5,921 bases of DNA, taken from positions 1-5,921 of the forward strand of contig JASLAP010000263.1 of NCBI GenBank assembly GCA_030147065.1, written 5' to 3'. The DNA comes from Pseudonocardia sp. GTDB taxonomy: Bacteria > Actinomycetota > Actinomycetes > Mycobacteriales > Pseudonocardiaceae. The position numbers and the translations under genes are program-made. Below are positions 1-5,425 of the stretch, in pieces; position 1 is the stretch's first letter; every line of letters begins with the position of its first letter. The notes beneath the pieces were generated by a model. The model made no database searches. It worked only from the letters and a program-made list of their open reading frames with translations, and was not told the origin of the DNA.

Positions 1-138
1 GCGCAGCCCGTCGGCCGGGGTGACGGCGGTGGTCGGGAAGACGAACGCGCTGCCCCCGCCAAGGATGCGCGGGCGGACGGCGTGGTCGCCGATGAGCGCG
101 ATGCGGGTGGTCCCGGCGGGCAGCGGCAGCACCGGCAC
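1..138 (-). pseudogene. Inverted partial copy of the GH3 glycosidase (start of domain 2)
   Basis: Read on the minus strand from 138 to 1, the sequence gives VPVLPLPAGTTRIALIGDHA, then VRPRILGGGSAFVFPTTAV, and continues to TPADGLR at the window edge. This is the usual GH3 transition from the domain 1-2 linker (the conserved VLPL) into the first strand of domain 2 and its GGGSA loop. The same residues are encoded on the plus strand at 139-255. The one base difference (A61) changes a Leu codon from CTC to CTT and is silent. The minus-strand frame is open at position 1, so the copy may continue outside the window. Upstream of codon 138 the frame enters the other arm and stops resembling GH3. It therefore has no start of its own and is a fragment, not a functional gene. 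Confidence 0.7.
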
Positions 139-255
139 GCCGGGACCACCCGCATCGCGCTCATCGGCGACCACGCCGTCCGCCCGCGCATCCTCGGCGG
201 GGGCAGCGCGTTCGTCTTCCCGACCACCGCCGTCACCCCGGCCGACGGGCTGCGC
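1..255. repeat. Near-perfect inverted repeat (fold-back palindrome) made of GH3 coding sequence
   Basis: Position i pairs with position 256-i. The arms are 1-118 and 138-255, separated by a 19-nt loop (119-137). By hand alignment 117 of 118 pairs match; the only mismatch is A61 against C195. The left arm runs to the first base of the window, so its true length is unknown. Both arms encode the same stretch of a GH3 glycosidase: the right arm on the plus strand, the left arm on the minus strand, in head-to-head orientation. The loop is also GH3 coding sequence on the minus strand (residues VPVLPL, immediately before AGTTRIALIGDHA), so the minus-strand copy extends further 5' in the gene than the plus-strand copy. 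The structure looks like a template-switch or fold-back joint. A chimera at a contig end is the simplest reading; a real inverted duplication is the alternative. Confidence 0.95.
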
Positions 256-1638
256 GCCGCCCTCGGCCCCGGCGTGGAGCTGGACGTGCTGGAGGGGGTG
301 GCGACCTCGTCCCGGATCGGCGCTCCCGATCCCGCCGACCTGCGGGTGCCGGGGACCCCGCGGCCCGGGGTCGCGATCCGGTTCCTGGGCGCGGGCGACC
401 GGGTGCTGGGCACCGACGAGCGCCGCTCGACCACCTACAACTGGAACAACGCCTTCGGCGACGGCATCGACCCGGCCGAGGTCCGGGCGGTGGAGGTGCA
501 CACCGTCTACCGGGCCGCGGCCACCGGCGAGCACGTCCTGGGCTGCTCCGGCACCGGCCGGCACCGCCTGCTGCTCGACGGCACCCCGGTGCTCGACGAG
601 GTGCTGGAACTGCCCGTCGACGCCGACGGCGTGGAGGGGCTCACCCGCCCCCCGCAGGCCGGGCACCCGCTGCACCTCGACGCCGGCACCGAGGTCGACG
701 TGGTGGTGCGCCGCGACGTCGACCCGGCGCACCGCCCGGCCGACCTGCTGATCATCGCCCTGCAGGTCAACGCCTCCCCGCCGCGCCCGACCACGGCGGC
801 GGCGCTGGCCGCGGCCGAGGCGGCGGCGCGCGCGGCGGACGTGGCCGTGGTGGTGGTCGGCACCACCGAGGAGTCCGAGGGCGAGGGCTTCGACCGCGAC
901 GACCTGCACCTGCCCGGCGCCCAGGACGAGCTGGTCCGGCGGGTCGCCGCGGCCAACCGGCGCACGGTCGTGGTGCTCGACGTGGGCGCGCCGGTGCTGG
1001 CGCCGTGGCGCGCGGAGGTCGCCGCGGTGCTGGTGTCCTGGCTGCCCGGCCAGGAGTTCGGGTCGGCGCTGGCCGACGTGCTGCTCGGGACCGCCGAACC
1101 CGGCGGGCGGCTGCCGATGACCTGGCCGGGCGCGGAGTCGGACCCGGTGCCGTCCACGACACCGGTCGAGGGGCGGGTGCACTACGCCGAGGGCCTGCAC
1201 GTCGGGCACCGCCGCTACCTGCGCGACCGGGTCCGCCCGGCGTACTGGTTCGGGCACGGGCTGGGCTACACCCGCTGGCACTACGACGAGCCGGCGGTGA
1301 CCGACGGCCCGGACGGGCCGGCGGCCGAGGTGACCGTGCGCAACGTCGGCGACCGGCCGGGCCGGGAGGTCGTGCAGGTGTACCTGTCCCGGCCGGACAG
1401 CGCGCTCGAGCGGCCGGTGCGCTGGCTGGCCGGGTTCGCCCCGGTGCCGGCCGGCCCGGGCGAGTCGGTCCGGGTGCGGATCCCGCTGCCCGAGCGGGTG
1501 TTCGCGCACTGGGACGAACCCGCCGGGGACTGGGCCGTCGAGCCCGGCGGGTTCGAGGTGCGGGTCGGCCGGCACGTCGACGACGCCGCGCTGGTCGCCG
1601 TGGTCACCCCGCACCCGGCGGCGGTCCGCACCCCCTGA
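139..1638 (+). CDS. GH3 beta-glucosidase with PA14 insert, 5'-truncated (C-terminal half only)
   Basis: This is the C-terminal part of a family 3 glycoside hydrolase, an enzyme that removes terminal beta-linked sugars from oligosaccharides or glycosides. Recognisable GH3 sequence starts at codon 139 (AGTTRIALIGDHA). It continues through the first part of domain 2, a PA14-like beta-rich insert at roughly 355-770 (including STTYNWNNAF and GTGRHRLLLDG), and the rest of domain 2. The acid/base loop TEESEGEGFDRDDL lies around 865-905, with the likely catalytic Glu at codon 883-885. GQEFGSALADVLLG and GRLPMTWP follow, then YWFGHGLGYT and a C-terminal fibronectin type III-like domain (about 1310-1620, with VQVYLS). 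The TIM-barrel domain carrying the nucleophile Asp is missing. The frame stays open upstream to position 1 and offers a GTG at 82, but residues from 82 to 138 are translated from the inverted arm and are not GH3. As assembled, the product could not be an active glycosidase. Substrate cannot be told from this part. Confidence 0.88.
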   Translation, partial: AGTTRIALIGDHAVRPRILGGGSAFVFPTTAVTPADGLRAALGPGVELDVLEGVATSSRIGAPDPADLRVPGTPRPGVAIRFLGAGDRVLGTDERRSTTYNWNNAFGDGIDPAEVRAVEVHTVYRAAATGEHVLGCSGTGRHRLLLDGTPVLDEVLELPVDADGVEGLTRPPQAGHPLHLDAGTEVDVVVRRDVDPAHRPADLLIIALQVNASPPRPTTAAALAAAEAAARAADVAVVVVGTTEESEGEGFDRDDLHLPGAQDELVRRVAAANRRTVVVLDVGAPVLAPWRAEVAAVLVSWLPGQEFGSALADVLLGTAEPGGRLPMTWPGAESDPVPSTTPVEGRVHYAEGLHVGHRRYLRDRVRPAYWFGHGLGYTRWHYDEPAVTDGPDGPAAEVTVRNVGDRPGREVVQVYLSRPDSALERPVRWLAGFAPVPAGPGESVRVRIPLPERVFAHWDEPAGDWAVEPGGFEVRVGRHVDDAALVAVVTPHPAAVRTP

Positions 1639-1642
1639 GCCC

Positions 1643-2296
1643 TCACCGCCCCAGCGGCGGCCGCCCCCACGAGGTGAGCAGCGCGTCCAGGGTCATCGCC
1701 ACGATCGCCGGCATGTCCACCGCGTCCGGGTTGAGCAGCCACTGCACCTGCAGCCCGTCCATCACCGCGATCAGCGCGGAGGCGCCGCGGTCGAGCTCGG
1801 CCGCGGGCACCGGGTCGCCGGGGCCGCAGGCCACCCGCAGGGCCTCGGCCAGCTCGGCGCGCAGCACGTCGAACCGGTCGCGGAACCAGCCCTGCGCGGG
1901 GTGGTCCTCGGTGACCGACTCGGCCGAGAGCACCGTGTAGGCCTGCACCAGCCCGGTGCGGGCGACGTTCTTCTCCACCGTGCGCAACACGTGCTGCAGG
2001 AAGTCCACGCCCTGCGGCCGCTCGGCGTGCTCGAACTCGTGGCGCCCGCTGGTGTCGCGGTCGCGCAGCACCTCCACCAGCAGCTGCTCCTTGCTGCCGA
2101 AGTAGTGCAGGATCCCCTGGTGGGTGATGCCGACCCGGTCGGCGATGTCGCCCAGCGACCCGTTGCGGAACCCCTTGCTGGTGAAGACCTCGTGGGCGGC
2201 GCGCAGGATCTCGCCGCGCCGCTTCAGCGCCCGCGCGCTGAGCCGGGGCACCCCCCGGCCTGGCCGGTCCGCCGAGACCACCGGGCCGTCTGTCAT
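1643..2296 (-). CDS. TetR/AcrR-family transcriptional repressor
   Basis: This 217-residue protein has the normal length for a TetR regulator. An Arg-rich N-terminal arm (about 1-25) leads into the DNA-binding domain at residues 26-73. There, RRGEILRAAHEVFTSKGF is helix 1, and SLGDIADRVGITHQGILHYF is the helix-turn-helix, followed by the typical GSKEQLL. The remaining helical domain (about 80-215) should bind an effector and form the dimer. It includes QGWFRDRFDVLRAELAEAL and a near-C-terminal helix with MDGLQVQWLLNPDAVDM, a pattern I associate with many actinobacterial TetR proteins of unknown ligand. The ATG at 2296 suits the usual N-terminal length, but its upstream sequence (GTGGGCCC) is a weak ribosome binding site. 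The gene is divergent from lutA and converges with the GH3 gene, with 4 bp between the two stop codons. Likely targets are the lut operon, itself, or the GH3 gene; the sequence does not decide between them. Confidence 0.93.
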   Translation of the reverse strand: MTDGPVVSADRPGRGVPRLSARALKRRGEILRAAHEVFTSKGFRNGSLGDIADRVGITHQGILHYFGSKEQLLVEVLRDRDTSGRHEFEHAERPQGVDFLQHVLRTVEKNVARTGLVQAYTVLSAESVTEDHPAQGWFRDRFDVLRAELAEALRVACGPGDPVPAAELDRGASALIAVMDGLQVQWLLNPDAVDMPAIVAMTLDALLTSWGRPPLGR

Positions 2297-2462
2297 GGGC
2301 CCACTGTGTCACGGCCGCGAGCTCCGCTGACAGGTCGGTAAGCAGATCGGGGACGCGGTCGGGTGAGCGCGCCGGCGCCGGGGCGGACAGAATCGGCCCA
2401 GGACCACCGCGCACCGCAGCCGCGCACGACCACGGCCGCGTCCGTCCACCACCGGAGGAGCC
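2297..2462. promoter_or_regulatory. Divergent tetR/lutA intergenic region, probable shared promoter-operator
   Basis: These 166 bp separate the divergent starts of the TetR gene and lutA, so both promoters should lie here. I cannot identify convincing -35/-10 pairs, as is common in GC-rich actinobacteria. The notable pattern is three copies of one pentamer next to the tetR start: TGTCA at 2291-2295 (inside the first tetR codons), TGTCA at 2307-2311 and its inverse TGACA at 2328-2332. The last two form an imperfect inverted repeat (TGTCA-CGG...CCGC-TGACA). This is a candidate TetR operator. The perfect 8-bp palindrome TGGGCCCA lies at 2296-2303, over the tetR start. The lutA-proximal part (about 2400-2453) shows no clear element apart from the ribosome binding site. 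Confidence 0.45.
2454..2460 (+). promoter_or_regulatory. Ribosome binding site of lutA
   Basis: GGAGGAG is a strong match to the anti-Shine-Dalgarno sequence. Its core GGAGG ends 4 nt before the ATG at 2463, which is rather close. It fixes the lutA start and argues against the open frame that begins further upstream in the lutB frame (GTG at 2363). Confidence 0.85.
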
Positions 2463-3290
2463 ATGAGGGTCGGCCTGCTGGTCACCTGCATCAACGACGC
2501 GCTGTTCCCGGACACCGGCCGGGCGGTGGTCACCCTGCTGCGCCGGCTCGGCGTCGACGTCGAGTTCCCGCCCGGCCAGACCTGCTGCGGCCAGCCGATG
2601 GTCAACACCGGCTACCTGGACGAGGCGGTGCCGCTGCTGCGCAACCACCTGGAGTCCTTCGCCGGCTGCGACGCGGTCGTGGTGCCGTCCGGGTCGTGCG
2701 CGGGCTCGGTGCGCCACCAGCACGCCCTGGTCGCGCGGCGCTCCGGCGACCCGGGGCTGTCGCGGGCCGTGGAGCAGGCCCCACCGGCCTACGAGCTGTC
2801 GGAGTTCCTGGTCGACGTGCTGGGCGTGGAGGACGTGGGCGCCTACTTCCCGCACCGGGTGACCTACCACCCGACCTGCCACTCGCTGCGGATGCTGGGC
2901 GTGGGCGACCGGCCGCTGCGGCTGCTGCGCGCGGTGCGCGGGCTGCGGCTCAGCGAGCTGCCCGCGGCCGAGGAGTGCTGCGGCTTCGGCGGCACGTTCG
3001 CGGTGAAGAACGCCGACACCAGCGTGGCGATGGGCGCGGACAAGGCCCGGCACGTCCGGGAGAGCGGCGCGGAGGTGCTGGTGGCCGGGGACAACTCCTG
3101 CCTGATGCACATCGGCGGGCTGCTCGGCCGCCAGCAGGCCGGGGTGCGGGTGATGCACCTCGCCGACGTGCTGGCCAGCACCGAGGCGGTGATCGACGAG
3201 CCGGAGCGGGCCACCGCCGGCAGCGCCGCCGCCACCGCCGATCCGCCGGGGGCGTCCCGGGCCGGCGCGCCCGCCGGGGGTCCCCGGTGA
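2463..3290 (+). CDS. lutA: L-lactate utilisation protein LutA, (Fe-S)-binding CCG-domain subunit
   Basis: LutA (LldE/YkgE) is the cysteine-rich subunit of the LutABC system, which oxidises L-lactate to pyruvate in the cytoplasm and passes electrons on through iron-sulfur centres. It carries two CCG (heterodisulfide-reductase-type) domains. The first has C9, QTCCGQP (C41, C42) and PSGSC (C79). The second has YHPTCH (C139), EECCGFGG (C172, C173) and DNSC (C213). All expected cysteines are present. The family core ends near residue 240 (VRVMHLADVLAST). The protein then has a tail of about 35 residues rich in Ala, Gly and Pro, which makes it longer (275 aa) than usual LutA proteins of about 240-250 aa. 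The ATG has a strong GGAGGAG site. Its stop overlaps the lutB start (GTGA), so the two are probably translationally coupled. Confidence 0.96.
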   Translation: MRVGLLVTCINDALFPDTGRAVVTLLRRLGVDVEFPPGQTCCGQPMVNTGYLDEAVPLLRNHLESFAGCDAVVVPSGSCAGSVRHQHALVARRSGDPGLSRAVEQAPPAYELSEFLVDVLGVEDVGAYFPHRVTYHPTCHSLRMLGVGDRPLRLLRAVRGLRLSELPAAEECCGFGGTFAVKNADTSVAMGADKARHVRESGAEVLVAGDNSCLMHIGGLLGRQQAGVRVMHLADVLASTEAVIDEPERATAGSAAATADPPGASRAGAPAGGPR

Positions 3291-4786
3291 GCGCCACGTT
3301 CGTCGGGATGCCGGCGTTCCCGGTCGCCGCCCGCGCCGCGCTGGCCGACACCCAGCTGCGGCGCAACCTCGCCCACGCCACCGGCACCATCCGGGCCAAG
3401 CGGGCCGCCGTCGTCGGGGAGGTCGAGGACTGGGAGCGGCTGCGGCTGGCCGGCGCCGCGCTCAAGGACCGCACCCTGCGCCACCTGGACACCTACCTGG
3501 TGCAGCTGGAGGAGTCGCTGACCCGGGCCGGGGCCACCGTGCACTGGGCCCGGGACGCCGCCGAGGCCAACGCGGTCGTGGTGGACATCGCCCGCCGCCA
3601 CCGCACCGACGAGGTGGTCAAGGTCAAGTCCATGGCCACCGTGGAGATCGGGCTGAACGACGCGCTGGCCGCGGCCGGGATCCGGGCCTGGGAGACCGAC
3701 CTGGCCGAGCTGATCGTCCAGCTCGGCGACGACCTGCCCAGCCACATCCTGGTGCCCGCCATCCACCGCAACCGCTCGGAGGTCCGGGAGATCTTCCTCC
3801 GCGAGATGGGCGGGGTCGGCCGGCCCGCCCCGGCCGGGCTCACCGACGAGCCGGCCGCGCTGGCCGGCGCGGCGCGCGAGCACCTGCGGGAGAAGTTCCT
3901 GCGGGCCCGGGTCGCGGTGTCCGGGGCGAACTTCGCCGTCGCCGAGACCGGGACGCTGGCGGTGGTGGAGAGCGAGGGCAACGGGCGGATGTGCCTGACC
4001 CTGCCCGAGGTGCTGATCAGCGTGGTGGGCATCGAGAAGATCGTGCCCACCTGGGCCGACCTGGACGTGTTCCTGCAGCTGCTGCCGCGCTCGTCGACCG
4101 GCGAGCGGATGAACCCCTACACCTCGACCTGGACCGGGGTCACCCCCGGCGACGGGCCGCAGGAGGTGCACGTGGTGCTGCTGGACAACGGCCGCACCGA
4201 CGTGCTGGCCGACGAGGTGGGCCGCCAGGCGCTGCGCTGCATCCGCTGCTCGGCGTGCCTGAACGTGTGCCCGGTCTACGAGCGCACCGGCGGGCACAGC
4301 TACGGCTCGGTGTACCCGGGGCCGATCGGGGCGATCCTGACCCCGATGCTGCGCGGGGTCGGGCGCGGCGGCGTGGAGGGCGAGCAGATCGACTCGCTGC
4401 CCTACGCGTCGAGCCTGTGCGGGGCGTGCTTCGAGGTCTGCCCGGTGCGCATCGACATCCCCGAGGTGCTGGTGCACCTGCGGTCGAAGGTCGTGGACGC
4501 CCACCGCGGCCAGGGCAAGGTCCAGGACCTGGCGATGAAGGCGGCGTCCTGGGCGCTCGGCTCGGCCACCCGGACCGCGGCCGCCGAGCGGCTGGCCGGG
4601 CTGGCCGCCCGGGTGCTCGACCGCAGCCGCCGGAGGGCCCCCGGCGGGCGGCACGTGCTCGGCGCGCTGCCCGGCCCGGCCCGCGGCTGGTCCGACGCCC
4701 GCGACGTGCCGATCCCGGCCCGGGAGTCGTTCCGGGCCTGGTGGGAGCGCACCGACGGCGGCCGGACCGACGGGAGCACACGATGA
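3287..4786 (+). CDS. lutB: L-lactate utilisation protein LutB, LUD domain plus ferredoxin-type iron-sulfur subunit
   Basis: LutB (LldF/YkgF) is the large iron-sulfur subunit of the lactate-oxidising LutABC complex. The 499-residue product fits the family, which runs somewhat under 500 residues. A helical N-terminus (RRNLAHATGTIRAKRAAV) leads into a LUD domain at about residues 65-300, with VKVKSMATVEIGLN, GANFAVAETGTLAVVES and GIEKIVPTWADLDVFLQLL. The ferredoxin-like part has CIRCSACLNVCP (C318, C321, C324, C328) and CGACFEVCP (C378, C381, C385), the ligand patterns for the [4Fe-4S] clusters. The C-terminal LutB tail ends with the typical SFRAWWERTDG. I chose the GTG at 3287 because it overlaps the lutA stop in the usual GTGA arrangement and gives the N-terminus SATFVGMPAFP. 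An in-frame ATG at 3308 is the alternative. The frame is also open upstream through lutA, but that part is only a shadow frame. Confidence 0.96.
   Translation: MSATFVGMPAFPVAARAALADTQLRRNLAHATGTIRAKRAAVVGEVEDWERLRLAGAALKDRTLRHLDTYLVQLEESLTRAGATVHWARDAAEANAVVVDIARRHRTDEVVKVKSMATVEIGLNDALAAAGIRAWETDLAELIVQLGDDLPSHILVPAIHRNRSEVREIFLREMGGVGRPAPAGLTDEPAALAGAAREHLREKFLRARVAVSGANFAVAETGTLAVVESEGNGRMCLTLPEVLISVVGIEKIVPTWADLDVFLQLLPRSSTGERMNPYTSTWTGVTPGDGPQEVHVVLLDNGRTDVLADEVGRQALRCIRCSACLNVCPVYERTGGHSYGSVYPGPIGAILTPMLRGVGRGGVEGEQIDSLPYASSLCGACFEVCPVRIDIPEVLVHLRSKVVDAHRGQGKVQDLAMKAASWALGSATRTAAAERLAGLAARVLDRSRRRAPGGRHVLGALPGPARGWSDARDVPIPARESFRAWWERTDGGRTDGSTR
4772..4776 (+). promoter_or_regulatory. 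Ribosome binding site of lutC
   Basis: GGGAG lies 6 nt before the lutC ATG at 4783 and inside the last codons of lutB. It supports the ATG that overlaps the lutB stop (ATGA), and so translational coupling in the operon. Confidence 0.7.
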
Positions 4787-5415
4787 GCAGCCGCGACGTC
4801 GTCCTGGGCCGGGTGCGCGCCGCGCTGCGCGACGTCCCGGGCACCGAGACCCCCGCCGATGTCGTGGTCGACCGCGCCGACCCGTCGACCGCGCCGGCCA
4901 CCCCCGAGCAGGTCGACCTGTTCGCCGAGCGGGTCGCCGACTACCGGGCCACGGTCGTGCGCTGCGCCCCCGACGAGCTGGCCGCCCGGCTGGCCGAGGT
5001 GCTCGGCGGCCTGTCCCGGGTGCTGGTCCCGATCGACCTGCCCGCGGAGCTGCGCCCGGCGGACGCCGGGTTCGGCGTGGTGCCCGACGAGCAGCTGCCG
5101 GTCACCGAGCTGGACGCGGTGGACGGGGTGCTCACCACCGCCGCACTCGGCATCGCCGAGACCGGGACGATCGTGCTCGACCACGGTCCCGGCCAGGGCC
5201 GCCGCGCCGCCACCCTGGTCCCGGACCTGCACGTGTGCGTGGTCCGCACCGACCAGGTCGTCGCGGACGTGCCCGCCGCGGTCGCCCGCCTCGACCCGTC
5301 GCGGCCGCTGACCTGGATCAGCGGGCCCAGCGCGACCAGCGACATCGAGCTGGACCGGGTGGAGGGGGTGCACGGCCCGCGCCGGCTGCACGTGCTGCTG
5401 GTCGGGCCCGGCTGA
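4783..5415 (+). CDS. lutC: L-lactate utilisation protein LutC, LUD-domain subunit
   Basis: LutC (LldG/YkgG) is the third component of the L-lactate oxidation complex and consists essentially of a LUD (DUF162) domain. The 210-residue length is normal. After an N-terminal helix (SSRDVVLGRVRAALRDV) come the family hallmarks: a central GVLTTAALGIAETGTIVLD, then the GQGRRAATLVPDLHVCVV strand, and near the C-terminus GPSATSDIELDRVEGVHGP followed by LHVLLVG. These correspond to the LutC core where the Glu-Thr-Gly and Ser-Asp-Ile-Glu motifs are strongly conserved. There are no cluster-ligating cysteine motifs, as expected for LutC. The ATG overlaps the lutB stop (ATGA). It is the last gene of the operon; its stop is 10 bp from the convergent stop of the STAS gene, and I see no room for a conventional terminator between them. 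Confidence 0.95.
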   Translation: MSSRDVVLGRVRAALRDVPGTETPADVVVDRADPSTAPATPEQVDLFAERVADYRATVVRCAPDELAARLAEVLGGLSRVLVPIDLPAELRPADAGFGVVPDEQLPVTELDAVDGVLTTAALGIAETGTIVLDHGPGQGRRAATLVPDLHVCVVRTDQVVADVPAAVARLDPSRPLTWISGPSATSDIELDRVEGVHGPRRLHVLLVGPG

Positions 5416-5425
5416 CCCGGCCGCG

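Noticed and set aside
82..138. GTG at 82 as the true start of the GH3 protein
   Set aside because: Residues encoded here come from the inverted arm read in the antisense direction and have no GH3 similarity. The frame is also open to position 1, so 82 is not marked by a preceding stop.
1..255. Inverted repeat as insertion-sequence ends, an invertible switch, or a terminator hairpin
   Set aside because: The arms encode glycosidase residues, no transposase or recombinase lies nearby, the loop is only 19 nt, and there is no T-tract or gene end. A fold-back joint explains it better.
2297..2462. Specific sigma-70-type promoter calls, e.g. CAGAAT at 2388-2393 or TAAGCA at 2339-2344 as -10 boxes
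   Set aside because: No matching -35 hexamer lies at 16-18 nt upstream of either, so the calls would be guesswork.
1281..3158. Long antisense open frame (625 aa, minus strand)
   Set aside because: It runs antisense to the GH3 end and lutA and out of frame with the TetR gene, with Arg/Pro/Gly/His-rich composition and no recognisable fold. Long stop-free antisense frames are expected at this GC content.
2363..3286. Upstream extension of the LutB frame, which could make LutB about 807 aa
   Set aside because: This part overlaps lutA in another frame, has no homologous content (Arg/Ala/Gly-rich), and LutB proteins are normally about 480-500 aa. The GTG at 3287 is the better start.
2864..4654. 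Long antisense open frame opposite lutA/lutB (596 aa)
   Set aside because: Low-complexity His/Gly/Pro/Gln-rich translation with no domains, fully opposite well-supported lut genes.
5416..5425. Bidirectional terminator between lutC and the STAS gene
   Set aside because: Only 10 bp separate the stops. The GC-rich stretch around it gives no clear stem-loop with a T-tract.
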